From Chthonomonadaceae bacterium (GTDB taxonomy: Bacteria; Armatimonadota; Fimbriimonadia; Fimbriimonadales; Fimbriimonadaceae), in assembly GCA_015709495.1 (NCBI GenBank), contig CP054189.1:434001-498000 (forward strand): a DNA stretch of 64,000 nt, written 5' to 3'. The translations under genes were made by a program, and so were the position numbers. Shown here in pieces: positions 18,663 through 27,542 of the stretch. Positions within the stretch are counted from its first letter, which is position 1. Each line of letters begins with the position of its first letter. Under the pieces are notes generated by a model. The model searched no databases, was not told the origin of the DNA, and saw nothing but the letters and a program-made list of their open reading frames with translations.

Positions 18663-19229
18663 CTACTGAGGAACCGAGGCGACCGAACTTTCCAACTCGG
18701 ACACGGCTCGATCGATCTCGTCGTTGACGATGCGGAAGTGGTATCGATCCGCCTGGGCGATCTCGCCATGGGCGTTCGCCAGCCTTCGCAGAATCTCGTC
18801 TTCGTCCCCGACGCCCCGGCTCCGAATTCTCCGCTCCAGCTCCTCACCCGACGGAGGAAGGATGAACACCAAGACGGCTTCGGGAAAGTCTTGGGCGACG
18901 TCCAGCGCTCCCTGGACGTCGATCTTCAGAACGGCGATGTACCCTTGCGCCACGAATTCGAGGGCGTCGGTCTTTGGGCTTGCGTACCAGTTGCCATGAA
19001 CCAATTTGTGCTCGAAGAAGTGTCCCGCGTCGGCGAGTTGGTGAAACCGTTCTTCCGTAACGAAGTGGTAATCCACGCCGTTCTCTTCGTTGGGCCTTGG
19101 CGGACGGGTGGTGTACGTGATCACCCGTCGCACCCTTGGGTTGCGGGCGATCCAAGCGTCGAGCAGGGTGTCCTTCCCAACGCCGCTCGGCCCGCTGAGG
19201 ACCAACAGGAGGCCCCTCTCGCTCGTCAT
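18663..19229 (-). CDS. gmk: Guanylate kinase
   Basis: 188 residues. Phosphorylates GMP to GDP with ATP. The P-loop is LSGPSGVGKDTL at residues about 11-22, the GMP-binding segment includes TTRPPRPNEENGVDYHFV, and KIDVQGALDV and the lid RIRSRG are conserved. It normally reads SGAGKST in the P-loop; here Lys is followed by Asp, as in some relatives. Its ATG overlaps the yvcK stop as ATGA, implying translational coupling. Confidence 0.93.
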   Translation of the reverse strand: MTSERGLLLVLSGPSGVGKDTLLDAWIARNPRVRRVITYTTRPPRPNEENGVDYHFVTEERFHQLADAGHFFEHKLVHGNWYASPKTDALEFVAQGYIAVLKIDVQGALDVAQDFPEAVLVFILPPSGEELERRIRSRGVGDEDEILRRLANAHGEIAQADRYHFRIVNDEIDRAVSELESSVASVPQ

Positions 19230-20536
19230 TACCGCCCCACCAAGCTCATCACTTTTGCCGCAACCTTCAACGGATCGTGACGCACGACGTCCGTCTCACT
19301 CATATAATCGCTCGCAAGCACGCGAAACCCCATAGCGCGAATCCTGTCGGAATCCGATTCGACGAGAAACTGCCCCGAATCCCGGTATTTCTCGATCGCC
19401 GAAGAGCTGGGGACCCCCGTATTGACCAGCACGCAATCGAACACGCGCTCCTCGACGTTGGCAAGGATCGCCGTAACGTGTTCCGAGGCCGTAAAGGAGT
19501 CGCTTTCGCCCGGCTGAGTCATGACGTTGCAGATATAAACCTTCGGGCAAGGAGCGTCTCGAAGCGCTTCGGCGATGCCATCGACCAGCAGATTGGGAAT
19601 GACGCTCGTGTAAACGCTGCCAGGTCCGATGCAGATCACGTCCGCGTTGGCGATCGCTTCGAGCGCCACGGAGTGCGGCTGAACGAGTTCTGGGTCGAGG
19701 AACATCCGGCGAATCCTCTGACCCGTCTGAACAATGTTCGTCTCCCCGCAAACCTCCGCGCCGTTGTCCAAGACCGCCCTGAGTCTGACGTTACTTAGCG
19801 TCGAAGGCACGACCCGCCCTCGGATCAGGAGAACGTCCGAAGCGGCTTCGATGGCCTTTTCGAAATCGCCGTGGTGCTGGTCCGCGAGCGCCGCGATCAA
19901 GAGGTTCCCGATGGAGTGGCCGCTCAGCGACCCGCTGTCCGCGCCGAAGCGGTGTTGAAAGAGGTCCGTCATCGAGACTTCAGCGTCCGCGAGGGCCACG
20001 AGGCAGTTGCGGATGTCGCCGGGAGGGATCATCCCTTTCTCCTTCGTGAGCCTCCCACTGCTTCCGCCGTCATCGGTGACGGTCACGATGGCCGTGATGT
20101 TCGAGGAGTGCTGCTTGAGTCCCCTGAGGAGCGTGCTGAGTCCGGTCCCGCCGCCCAGCGCCACGATCCGCGGCCCTTGCGCGAGCGCCTGTCTGCGGAT
20201 GAAGACGTCCGCCACACCTCCGCGATGCCCGGTCAAGGTCCGGATGATATGGACGACCGCGGAGCGGATCCCCCAGACGATTCCGAACAGCCCCAAGAAC
20301 AGCAATGCGCCGCCGAGTAGGTGGGTCGCCTGTTCGAGGCTGTCCGGCGGCACGATCCGCACGAGAATCTTGGATGCAGCCCGTTGCAGCGACTCCAGGA
20401 TCGGGAGGATCACCTGCCGAAAGCTCAGCGCCGTACCCACAGCGAAGCTCAGGAGCCCCAGCACAAAAACCAGCAGCGCCTTACGAAAGCCCGCTGTGGG
20501 GGCCATGAGCTTGCGGAAGCGATACCGAGAAATCAT
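19229..20536 (-). CDS. YvcK/CofD-like protein with N-terminal membrane anchor
   Basis: 435 residues. The C-terminal 320 residues are a UPF0052/CofD-like domain: VALGGGTGLSTLLRGLK, TVTDDGGSSGRL, PPGDIRNCLVALA, GSLSGHSIGNLLIAAL and GPGSVYTSVIPNLL are all hallmarks. Ahead of it are two hydrophobic helices (about residues 18-40 and 70-95), so the protein is membrane-tethered. Soluble YvcK of Bacillus binds UDP-GlcNAc and supports envelope synthesis and morphology under gluconeogenic growth. It is nine bases downstream of the small membrane protein and overlaps gmk. The pckA gene two doors away fits the gluconeogenic theme. Confidence 0.85.
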   Translation of the reverse strand: MISRYRFRKLMAPTAGFRKALLVFVLGLLSFAVGTALSFRQVILPILESLQRAASKILVRIVPPDSLEQATHLLGGALLFLGLFGIVWGIRSAVVHIIRTLTGHRGGVADVFIRRQALAQGPRIVALGGGTGLSTLLRGLKQHSSNITAIVTVTDDGGSSGRLTKEKGMIPPGDIRNCLVALADAEVSMTDLFQHRFGADSGSLSGHSIGNLLIAALADQHHGDFEKAIEAASDVLLIRGRVVPSTLSNVRLRAVLDNGAEVCGETNIVQTGQRIRRMFLDPELVQPHSVALEAIANADVICIGPGSVYTSVIPNLLVDGIAEALRDAPCPKVYICNVMTQPGESDSFTASEHVTAILANVEERVFDCVLVNTGVPSSSAIEKYRDSGQFLVESDSDRIRAMGFRVLASDYMSETDVVRHDPLKVAAKVMSLVGR

Positions 20537-20545
20537 GGCTCTGGG

Positions 20546-20944
20546 CTAGGAGTCTTTGTCTTCGTCGCCAAGAAACGCGCCGAGAACGCCGTTGATGAAC
20601 GACACTAAGAGGCTACCCACGAATGCCGCAAGAAACTGCGAGAACACGTCCCCGTCGATCTCGAACCCGATGTGAAATCCAGCCGCCAGCCACAGCATGA
20701 GCGCGTTGACGACCAGGGAAACGAGGCCCAAAGTCAAGCAGTTGAGCGGAACGGTCAGGAACTTGAGAATCTTCCCCAATGTGGCGTTGAGCAGCGCCAG
20801 GATCGCCACGCCGAGAAACAGTTGAAGCACGTCTTCGGCCGAGTCTACACGGGCCTTGAAGGCGAGCCCCAGCATCTGCGTCAGAGTCGCGGCAGCCGCA
20901 ACCGAAACCGCAAGGAGAATCCACCGTAAGAGAAACCTTCGCAT
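20546..20944 (-). CDS. Phage-holin-IV-like (YvlD-type) small membrane protein
   Basis: 132 residues with four hydrophobic helices. The pattern LTVPLNCLTLGLVSLVVNAL is characteristic of the PF04020 family, called phage holin family IV but mostly chromosomal and not lytic. ATG 20944 is used; a TTG at 20950 has a TAGAAT hexamer 9 bases upstream and remains possible. It ends with an acidic tail. It is the first gene of the unit with yvcK and gmk. There is no phage context, so a holin role is unlikely. Confidence 0.75.
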   Translation of the reverse strand: MRRFLLRWILLAVSVAAAATLTQMLGLAFKARVDSAEDVLQLFLGVAILALLNATLGKILKFLTVPLNCLTLGLVSLVVNALMLWLAAGFHIGFEIDGDVFSQFLAAFVGSLLVSFINGVLGAFLGDEDKDS

Positions 20945-21044
20945 CGCCAAGCCCCTGACATTCTATCTTGCCCGGTGGGGTTTTCCAAGGAAAATAGACC
21001 CTTGGATGCAGGATCGCTCGCCAAGAACGTAAACTACTCGAAGC

Positions 21045-22046
21045 ATGAGCAGGGTACGGGTGGGGTTGATCGGCTGCGGCTCGATGGCGCGAGCGCACAT
21101 TCGACAATTGCTCGACGTGCCCGAGGCAGAGATCGTCGCCTTGACCGATTGCGACCCCGCGCAGATCGAGCGAACGACGAGCGCTTTTCCCAGGTTGAGC
21201 GACCTCAACGTGTACGAGGACTACCGAGAGATGTTGGCGGCGGAGGACCTCGACGCTGTAGAGATCAACACCCCTCATGCCCAGCACTTCGATCAAGTCG
21301 TCAAATCCCTCGACGTCGGGCTTCATGTGCTCTGCGAGAAGCCCCTCGCGACCACTTCCGCCGACGCGCTCACCCTGATCAACAAGCTGGCCGTTTCAGG
21401 GAAGGTAGGTGCGATCGGGTATCAGCGCCACGCCACCCCCGTGTACCAGTTCATTCGCAACAAGATTCGAAGCGGCGAGTTGGGCAAGGTCACTTACATG
21501 AGCGCGCTGCTTTGCCAAGATTGGAAGCGCCTTACCTCAGGAACCTGGCGGCAAGACCCGGCCCTTTCGGGAGGCGGACAACTCGGCGACTCGGGGAGCC
21601 ACATCGTCGACGTGCTGTTGTGGGTTTCGGGCCTCGCCCCGCAGGTCGTGACTTCCGTTCAGGACTCCCGAGGGACTCCCGTCGATATCGACAGCGCGGT
21701 AACCGTCAAGTTCGAAGGGGGCGCCATCGGAGTTCTCTCCATCGTTGGCGACTTTCCTATGTGGCATGAAGACCTCACGATCGCCTGCGAAAAAGGGGGG
21801 TTCCTGCTTCGGGGAGGAAAACTGCTCGTTGTGAGCGCGGACGGGACCAAAATGATCGCCGACCACATCCCCGGCGGGACGAACCCCGACGCCAACTTCA
21901 TTCAAGCCATTCTGGGCCGGGAGGAGGTCCTCGCGCCGTTCTCTTGCGGATACGATGTGATGCTCCTTACCGAAGCGGCCTGGAAATCCGCCTCGGAGGG
22001 CGGGGCGCCAGTCTCAGTCGCGGAGCTCAATCAACCTTTGAACTGA
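21045..22046 (+). CDS. Gfo/Idh/MocA family oxidoreductase
   Basis: 333 residues. The N-terminal Rossmann fold begins VGLIGCGSMARAHIRQL and binds NAD(P). NTPHAQHFDQV and VLCEKPLATT (with the catalytic-pocket Lys) are standard for the family, and the C-terminal half is the alpha/beta sheet domain with GQLGDSGSHIVDVLLW. Substrates in this family are usually sugars, inositols or their derivatives; the exact one cannot be told. A TAAACT hexamer ends 9 bases before the ATG. It stands 22 bases upstream of pyrD on the same strand. Confidence 0.88.
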   Translation: MSRVRVGLIGCGSMARAHIRQLLDVPEAEIVALTDCDPAQIERTTSAFPRLSDLNVYEDYREMLAAEDLDAVEINTPHAQHFDQVVKSLDVGLHVLCEKPLATTSADALTLINKLAVSGKVGAIGYQRHATPVYQFIRNKIRSGELGKVTYMSALLCQDWKRLTSGTWRQDPALSGGGQLGDSGSHIVDVLLWVSGLAPQVVTSVQDSRGTPVDIDSAVTVKFEGGAIGVLSIVGDFPMWHEDLTIACEKGGFLLRGGKLLVVSADGTKMIADHIPGGTNPDANFIQAILGREEVLAPFSCGYDVMLLTEAAWKSASEGGAPVSVAELNQPLN

Positions 22047-22055
22047 GCGTTCCAT

Positions 22056-22061
22056 CATAAT
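22056..22061 (+). promoter_or_regulatory. -10-like hexamer before pyrD
   Basis: CATAAT ends exactly 6 bases before the pyrD ATG with no SD between them, so the predicted transcript would start at or next to the start codon. No convincing -35 box at 17 bases spacing is seen. Confidence 0.4.
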
Positions 22062-22067
22062 CGCGAA

Positions 22068-23108
22068 ATGGGCTTTTATGAGGCGGTCGTTCGTCCGCTC
22101 GCGTTTCGGCTCGACCCCGAAGCGACCCACGATCTCGCCCTTCGCTTGATTTCGACCGGCGCACTCCGAGGCAAGCGCTTTTCCAATGAGATTCTCGAAC
22201 AAGAGTTGTTCGGGGTGCGGTTTGCCAATCCGCTGGGCCTCGCGGCAGGGTTCGACAAGAACGGCGTCGCCCTCGACCACTGGGCGAACCTGGGATTTGG
22301 GTTTGTAGAAGTCGGAACCGTGACGCCTCTCGAACAACCCGGCAACCCCAAGCCCAGGCTCTTCAGGTTGCCGAAGCATCGGGCTCTGGTCAATCGGCTC
22401 GGGTTCAACAGCGAAGGATGCAAGCTCGTGGCGTCGAGACTCGCCTTTGCGCGACCGGGAATTCCTGTGGGAATCAACGTCGGCAAGAACCGCGACACCC
22501 CAAACGACCGTGCGGCGAACGATTACCTGAGGGCACTTCGAACTCTGTCCGGACGAGCCGATTACGCGGTCATCAACGTCAGCTCACCCAATACGGTGGG
22601 GCTGAGGGAACTCCAAGAGCGCCAGGCCCTCGAGGACCTGCTGAGCCAAGTGAGCGAGGCTCTGCCCGATGTCAAGTTGTTCGTGAAGGTTTCGCCGGAC
22701 CTCACCCCCAGCCAACTCACCGACGTCGTCGAGGTCGCCCATGAGCGCAGGCTCACCGGAATCATCGCGGCCAACACCACCCTCCAACGTCCAGGTCTCG
22801 AAGACGAAAGCTGTCCGAGCGGCGGGCTCTCTGGCCTACCGCTCGCCCCACTCACCGATGCCGTCTTGGAGGAGCTCTACCGAAGTTGCGACCATTCGAT
22901 GACGCTGATCGGGGTCGGGGGAATCATGAATGCCGACGACCTGTTCCGCAAACTCTCCCTGGGGGCGCATCTCTGCCAGATCTACACGGGTTGGGTGTAC
23001 GGGGGGCCTGCGCTGGTTCCCCAACTTCTGAAGCGGCTCGTCGCTCGGATGGAAGCCGAAGGTATCCGAAGTCTCTGCGAGCTGCGCGGATCGGCGGTCA
23101 AGCCCTGA
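22068..23108 (+). CDS. pyrD: Dihydroorotate dehydrogenase (quinone), class 2
   Basis: 346 residues. Oxidises dihydroorotate to orotate at the membrane with FMN and quinone, step 4 of pyrimidine synthesis. The N-terminal amphipathic helix typical of class 2 is present (VVRPLAFRLDPEATHDLALR). Other motifs are PLGLAAGFDKNG, GFGFVEVGTVTP, NRLGFNSEG, the catalytic Ser in NVSSPNTVGLR, and LIGVGGIM near the FMN phosphate. The 3' end overlaps the convergent pterin dehydratase gene by 11 bases. Confidence 0.95.
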   Translation: MGFYEAVVRPLAFRLDPEATHDLALRLISTGALRGKRFSNEILEQELFGVRFANPLGLAAGFDKNGVALDHWANLGFGFVEVGTVTPLEQPGNPKPRLFRLPKHRALVNRLGFNSEGCKLVASRLAFARPGIPVGINVGKNRDTPNDRAANDYLRALRTLSGRADYAVINVSSPNTVGLRELQERQALEDLLSQVSEALPDVKLFVKVSPDLTPSQLTDVVEVAHERRLTGIIAANTTLQRPGLEDESCPSGGLSGLPLAPLTDAVLEELYRSCDHSMTLIGVGGIMNADDLFRKLSLGAHLCQIYTGWVYGGPALVPQLLKRLVARMEAEGIRSLCELRGSAVKP

Positions 23109-23394
23109 GGGCGTCGATCCGCCGCGCCAACTCGAAGTCCCAAGCCGAAAGCCCGCCGACGTCGTGGGTGTTGACGGCCACATTGACGCGGCAGTAGCCG
23201 ATCATGAGGTCCGGATGGTGATCCATTTCCTCGGCGATCTTAGCGACCTCGAAGGCGAAGGCGGCTCCGTCCAGGTACTTCTCGAAAGGGATCTCCTTCG
23301 CGAGCTTGCCATCCTCCACGGCCCAACCCTCGAAATCCCTCAATTCAGCCGAGATCTCCTCTTCGGCCAGCTTCTTTCTCGGTAGTGCGCTCAT
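23098..23394 (-). CDS. 4a-hydroxytetrahydrobiopterin dehydratase
   Basis: 98 residues from ATG 23394, which overlaps the DUF4434 stop (ATGA). The signature is EEMDHHPDLMIGYCRVNVAVNTHDVGGLS, with the paired His residues and the downstream His of the active site. The enzyme dehydrates the 4a-carbinolamine pterin made by aromatic amino acid hydroxylases, allowing cofactor recycling; bacterial relatives are also linked to molybdopterin metabolism. No phenylalanine hydroxylase is in the window, but fumarylacetoacetase is nearby, in keeping with aromatic amino acid breakdown. It is the last gene of a long minus-strand chain. Confidence 0.9.
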   Translation of the reverse strand: MSALPRKKLAEEEISAELRDFEGWAVEDGKLAKEIPFEKYLDGAAFAFEVAKIAEEMDHHPDLMIGYCRVNVAVNTHDVGGLSAWDFELARRIDALRA

Positions 23395-24323
23395 GCCCCA
23401 GTTTGATCGATTCCGATCTCCGGAGCGAGGTCTGCGAACTCGCAATAGCGGCGAAACAGGTGGCGGGCCGAAGGATCACTCGAGTTCGGCGAAAGAAAGT
23501 GGGCGAACTCGAACGTGACGATCTTCTCGACTTGGCCGCTCGCGGCTTCGAGCTTGTATCTGAGGTTGCGCCAGTCCGCAGGAGGGAACTTGATCGGCAT
23601 ATCGCGATCGAACGACTCCAGGTTCGACCACAACCGGAATCCCCTTTGCGCGGCGATCTGCGCGATCAACTCGAAGAATGCCGGAAGCTCGGAGTAGTCG
23701 AGTTGGCCGTCCTGAAACGCGCAGATGTCGATCGATCCTTCGGTCTCAGCGAACAGCCTCTCCCATTCCCGCCTCGCCACGTCGAGCGGGTGGGCGCCTG
23801 CCCCAAACTGCTTCACGCCGTGAGGAAACGGAGACACCAACACGGGGAGGTCGAGGGCGCGTTTGCACACCGGGCTGAGCGTGTTGATCAGTTGCACGAC
23901 GGTCTCGTTGTAACGGCTCGTTTCGTGAGGGAGATACCACCCGGCAAAGCTCGGCCATCGGCCATACCTTTCCGCGACCTCATCGATGAAGGCGAGGTTG
24001 AGTTCGATATCGTGGACCCAATTCCCCGACTCCCAGCCCAGCCCCGAATCGTACAGCCCGAAAAACAACTGGATGCCGTTCTCTTCGGAGAGGCCGAGGA
24101 ACATCTCCGCCAGATCGTCGTAGACCGGGCGGAGGTTGGGAACGGTCCGGCTGGGAAACACGCAGCGGTCACGGTATCCCGCCCGAATCAGGATTACGGT
24201 GTCGATTCCGATAGCGCGGTAAAGGGCAAACTCCCTGGCCCATTCCTCTTGACCCCAATTCTGCGAGGGGATGTCGTGGGTGATCTCGTCGAGGAACGTC
24301 CCCGTAATGCGCGGAGGAGTCAT
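23391..24323 (-). CDS. DUF4434 family glycosidase-like protein
   Basis: 310 residues from ATG 24323, overlapping the acyl-CoA dehydrogenase stop by four bases; the longer upstream frame is a shadow of that gene. The sequence reads as a TIM barrel of the DUF4434 type: GTFLDEITHDIPSQNWG at the N-terminus, IDTVILIRAGY as a core strand, FAGWYLPHE with a conserved Glu, and ICAFQDGQ with candidate acids at the C-terminal ends of strands. No signal peptide is present, so the protein is probably cytoplasmic. The sugar substrate is unknown. Confidence 0.7.
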   Translation of the reverse strand: MTPPRITGTFLDEITHDIPSQNWGQEEWAREFALYRAIGIDTVILIRAGYRDRCVFPSRTVPNLRPVYDDLAEMFLGLSEENGIQLFFGLYDSGLGWESGNWVHDIELNLAFIDEVAERYGRWPSFAGWYLPHETSRYNETVVQLINTLSPVCKRALDLPVLVSPFPHGVKQFGAGAHPLDVARREWERLFAETEGSIDICAFQDGQLDYSELPAFFELIAQIAAQRGFRLWSNLESFDRDMPIKFPPADWRNLRYKLEAASGQVEKIVTFEFAHFLSPNSSDPSARHLFRRYCEFADLAPEIGIDQTGA

Positions 24324-25417
24324 TGCGCTTCCTTGCCCCGGCCCATCAAGCGGCGCAGGGTGGCCTCCATGATGGCGGGAGTTTGCGCGGAGACCGTGTA
24401 CACCAAGGCTTCGCGGTAGATTCGTTGTGCGGGATGTCGCAAGGAGTTCGCCTGCCCGCCAGTCGCAGCGATCGCGGCATGAGCGCACCGAACCGCCAGG
24501 TCGATCGCCCAAGCTCGGAGTTCGAGTTTGCGGTCCGTAGTCACTTCGCCTGAGGCTTCTTGCGCCTCGAACGCGGCTTTGCGGCAGGCTTCGATCTCTC
24601 CCATCAACGCGCTATGAGCCTCTCGAAGCGTCTCGCTGCCCTTTTTTTCGTACGCCAATTCAACGAGGTGCAGGCCCGCCATCGCGCAACCCAGCGCGAA
24701 GTGGCCCTGCAAAACGATATTGATCAGGTCGTTGGTCTTGGCCCAATCCGCCGGCCGAACGAATAGGGTGTCCTCCTCCCGTAGCTTCCAGCTGGTCACT
24801 CGCGCAGAAACGGTGAGCGCGCTCTCCATTGCGGCGAGCTTCATCGGCTCAGAAAAGCGGAGTTCCGCGTCGCCCCGCTTCGCATTCTCAAACGGCATGA
24901 GCCCAAAAACGGCCTCACCGGACGGCAAGGTTGCGCCGACGATGAACTCAGGAAAGAACGTCCAGCCCGTGATCCAGGGGATCGTTCCTTCAAGCTCATA
25001 GCCCCCGTCGACAGGCCGCGCCGCAAGCAAGGGAGGCCCAGGGCGGCGCAGTTGGCTGAACGCGATCCCGAGGAGGCGCTCGCCGTTCGCCATCTTGGGG
25101 AGCAGTTCGCGCTTGAGGCCCTCATTCGCAGACTTGGCGATCATCGACACCGCGCTCTGGTGCTGCGTCATCAAGAAAGACAAGCTCCCGGAGGCCTGCG
25201 CCGACAGCTCTTGGAAGGCCCGAAACTCCTCCTCGTCCAAGGCGGGTCCTCCATATTCTTGAGGACGCCGAAGCGCCATGAGCCCACGCTCGCAAAGCCC
25301 CCGTAGCGCGCTTCGCAGGGCTTCGGAGTCGAGATCGATGTCCTCGGCTCGCGGGCGCACCTCGCCCAAGAAGTAGGATCGGGCGGCTTCCAGGACCTTG
25401 CCGCCGTGCTCGCTCAA
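24320..25417 (-). CDS. Acyl-CoA dehydrogenase family protein
   Basis: 365 residues from TTG 25417, which overlaps the glyS stop as TTGA; everything further upstream in frame is antisense-free but lies inside glyS. Domain order is an N-terminal helical part with LRRPQEYGGPALDE, a middle beta domain with WITGW (FAD/substrate pocket) and a C-terminal helical bundle with AHAAIAATGGQAN. The usual catalytic Glu region is not clear, so the reaction could be a non-standard oxidation such as that of flavin monooxygenase-like members. It sits between glyS and the DUF4434 gene in the overlap chain. Confidence 0.75.
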   Translation of the reverse strand: MSEHGGKVLEAARSYFLGEVRPRAEDIDLDSEALRSALRGLCERGLMALRRPQEYGGPALDEEEFRAFQELSAQASGSLSFLMTQHQSAVSMIAKSANEGLKRELLPKMANGERLLGIAFSQLRRPGPPLLAARPVDGGYELEGTIPWITGWTFFPEFIVGATLPSGEAVFGLMPFENAKRGDAELRFSEPMKLAAMESALTVSARVTSWKLREEDTLFVRPADWAKTNDLINIVLQGHFALGCAMAGLHLVELAYEKKGSETLREAHSALMGEIEACRKAAFEAQEASGEVTTDRKLELRAWAIDLAVRCAHAAIAATGGQANSLRHPAQRIYREALVYTVSAQTPAIMEATLRRLMGRGKEAQ

Positions 25418-27513
25418 TCGGCGCCCCCTTCCACGACGACTTTGCTCAGGTCGCCAGCCCCTAACCGAAGCGTTCTCGCCACCCTTCCCGCCAGCATCAG
25501 CCGGGCCGCGCGAACTTGCGGGTCCTCGGCCATCACCAGGGTCGTTTCGAAGAACTCGTTGATGGGCGCCTGCAACGCGCGGAGCGAACGGACCGCTGCA
25601 GCGGCGTCTTCGGCTTCGACCGCCTCCACGATGGCCTCGTGCGCGATGCGCTCCGCCTCGCAAAGCCGCTCGCCTGTTTCCGACTCCAAGCATTCGATCC
25701 GGCCCGCCGAGTTCGAGTCGTCCACCTGAACCAGTCCCTTTTCGAGCGCCGAAGCGAAGATGTTGATCGGCCGGGTGGCCGTGAAAACGAACTCACGGTC
25801 GCTGATAAGATCGCCGATCACTTGGAGCTTAAGCCGAACGTGCCTTGGGCAAAGCGCATCAAGTAGCGGCGAGCCTGCAGCGGCCTCCAAGTGACTCGTT
25901 TGCGCATCGGGCAGCAGCGCTTCATATCGCGCGAAGAACAGCTTCGTGAGGGACTCGATCGTCGCGCCCTCGTCGAAGTCGATGCCCTGCGATTCGAAGT
26001 TCTGGCCCGCGAAGTAAAGGGTTTCCAGCGAATACAACGGCCGCCCCGGCGCCCAGTTCCAGGCGGCTTCGATCAGTTGGCCTGCCGCGCGGCGAAGACC
26101 GTAAGGGTCCGACGACCCCGAAGGCGCAAGACCCACCGAGAGGTAGCCAAACAGCTTATCGAGTTGGTCGGCGATCAGCACCAGCAACGCGACAGGTTCC
26201 CCTTTGACTGCCGCTTCGAGCGCGCGTCCGAGGTCGTAGTGGCCTTCGATTCCAGCGGCTACGGCCTCCGGCAGGCCATCTCGGCGCGCGTATATCCCGC
26301 CTACGATCCCTTGCAGGCTGGCGAGTTCGCTGGCCAGCCCCGTGCTGAGGTCGGCCTTGCACAGCCGCCCGGCTTCGGCAGCCGCTCCAACCACTTCATC
26401 CGACTGCCCGCTGGTCCGAGCGAGGAACTCAGCCAGCTTCCCAATTCGGTTCGAGCGGTCGAGAATCGAGCCCAGCTTCTCGTGCAGGAGAATCCCTGCT
26501 GTGGTCTCGCGGAACTCCTCGAGCGTTCGGGCGCGATCCTCTTCAAAAAAGAACTTGGCGTCGTTGAATCGGGCGCTCAACACCCAGCGAGCCCCTTCGG
26601 AGACCACCGACTCCTCTCCCGAGTTTCGAACGAACACGAACTGGGGCAACAACTCGCCGCCGGGGCTCCGGACGGGAAACATCCGCTCGTGCTTGGCCAT
26701 CGCCGTGATGAGAACCGGCTCGGGGAGCGCCAAATACCCCTCGTCGAACACTCCCAGCGTGGGCATTGGCCACTCCGTGAGCATCACGTTTTCGTCGACG
26801 AGAGCGTCTGTCAGCACCGCCATCCCGCTCGACGCATCGAGGGAGCCCTCCCGGATCATTCGCTCCCTTTGGGCGGGATCAGGCTCGACAAAACGCTCCC
26901 TCAAACCCGACATCAGATCGTCGAAGCTTGCGACCTCGAACGACCCGCTCGCCAAGAACCTGTGGCCCCGGCTCGCGCGGCCGGAGCGCACGGACTCGAG
27001 TTCGAATTCGACGGTTTGCCCCCCCAAAACGGCCACAACCCAGCGAATCGGGCGCGCGAACTTGAGCCGGCCCGTGCTCCAGCGCGTGGACTTCTCGAAG
27101 GACAGGCTGCGGATCGCCGCCGGAAGGAGCTCCCGCAACACTTCGAGAGTTGGTTTTCCGGGTTCGACCTTAGCCGCCCAGACGTAGCCTCCCTCGACCT
27201 CGACTTCGCTCGGATCGACTCCCGCCGAACGGCAGAATCCCTGAAGCGCGGGCAAAGGAGATCCCTCAGGCCCAAACGCAGCAGCCTCCGAAGGGCCGCG
27301 GACTCTCTTTTTCAGGTCGGGCTGTTGCGCATCGACATCGGCGAGATGGACGATCAGCCGCCTCGGAGTTCCGAAAGGACCCGATCCGGCGATGAACCCA
27401 ATGCGCTCAGCCTCCAGCCTTTGCTGAATCTGCTGAGACAAATCGCTGGCGGCCTTGCGGACGAATGACGGCGGGAGTTCCTCGCAGCCGAGTTCGACAA
27501 AGAGTTCGGGCAT
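25414..27513 (-). CDS. glyS: Glycyl-tRNA synthetase beta subunit
   Basis: 699 residues, the usual length. The N-terminal LFVELGCEELPPSFV, KKRVRGPSEAAAF, and RLKFARPIRWVVAV followed by SRGHRF are diagnostic. The C-terminal part carries the DALR-like anticodon-binding helical region. The beta subunit works in an alpha2beta2 complex; the alpha subunit gene (glyQ) is not in the window, which is unusual because the two are generally adjacent. A TAAACT hexamer ends 9 bases before the ATG, so it may have its own promoter inside the gene chain. Confidence 0.95.
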   Translation of the reverse strand: MPELFVELGCEELPPSFVRKAASDLSQQIQQRLEAERIGFIAGSGPFGTPRRLIVHLADVDAQQPDLKKRVRGPSEAAAFGPEGSPLPALQGFCRSAGVDPSEVEVEGGYVWAAKVEPGKPTLEVLRELLPAAIRSLSFEKSTRWSTGRLKFARPIRWVVAVLGGQTVEFELESVRSGRASRGHRFLASGSFEVASFDDLMSGLRERFVEPDPAQRERMIREGSLDASSGMAVLTDALVDENVMLTEWPMPTLGVFDEGYLALPEPVLITAMAKHERMFPVRSPGGELLPQFVFVRNSGEESVVSEGARWVLSARFNDAKFFFEEDRARTLEEFRETTAGILLHEKLGSILDRSNRIGKLAEFLARTSGQSDEVVGAAAEAGRLCKADLSTGLASELASLQGIVGGIYARRDGLPEAVAAGIEGHYDLGRALEAAVKGEPVALLVLIADQLDKLFGYLSVGLAPSGSSDPYGLRRAAGQLIEAAWNWAPGRPLYSLETLYFAGQNFESQGIDFDEGATIESLTKLFFARYEALLPDAQTSHLEAAAGSPLLDALCPRHVRLKLQVIGDLISDREFVFTATRPINIFASALEKGLVQVDDSNSAGRIECLESETGERLCEAERIAHEAIVEAVEAEDAAAAVRSLRALQAPINEFFETTLVMAEDPQVRAARLMLAGRVARTLRLGAGDLSKVVVEGGAD

Positions 27514-27542
27514 CGAGTGCCGAGTTTACCAACCTGAGACGC

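Noticed and set aside
16927-18669. 580-codon plus-strand open frame opposite pckA
   Set aside because: pckA is unmistakable on the other strand; the long antisense frame is a GC-rich codon-bias artefact.
20546-20944. Prophage lysis holin
   Set aside because: The PF04020-type protein sits with yvcK and gmk and no phage genes are nearby.
25891-27468. 525-codon open frame opposite glyS
   Set aside because: Same reason: glyS is certain and the antisense product is Arg/Pro-rich noise.
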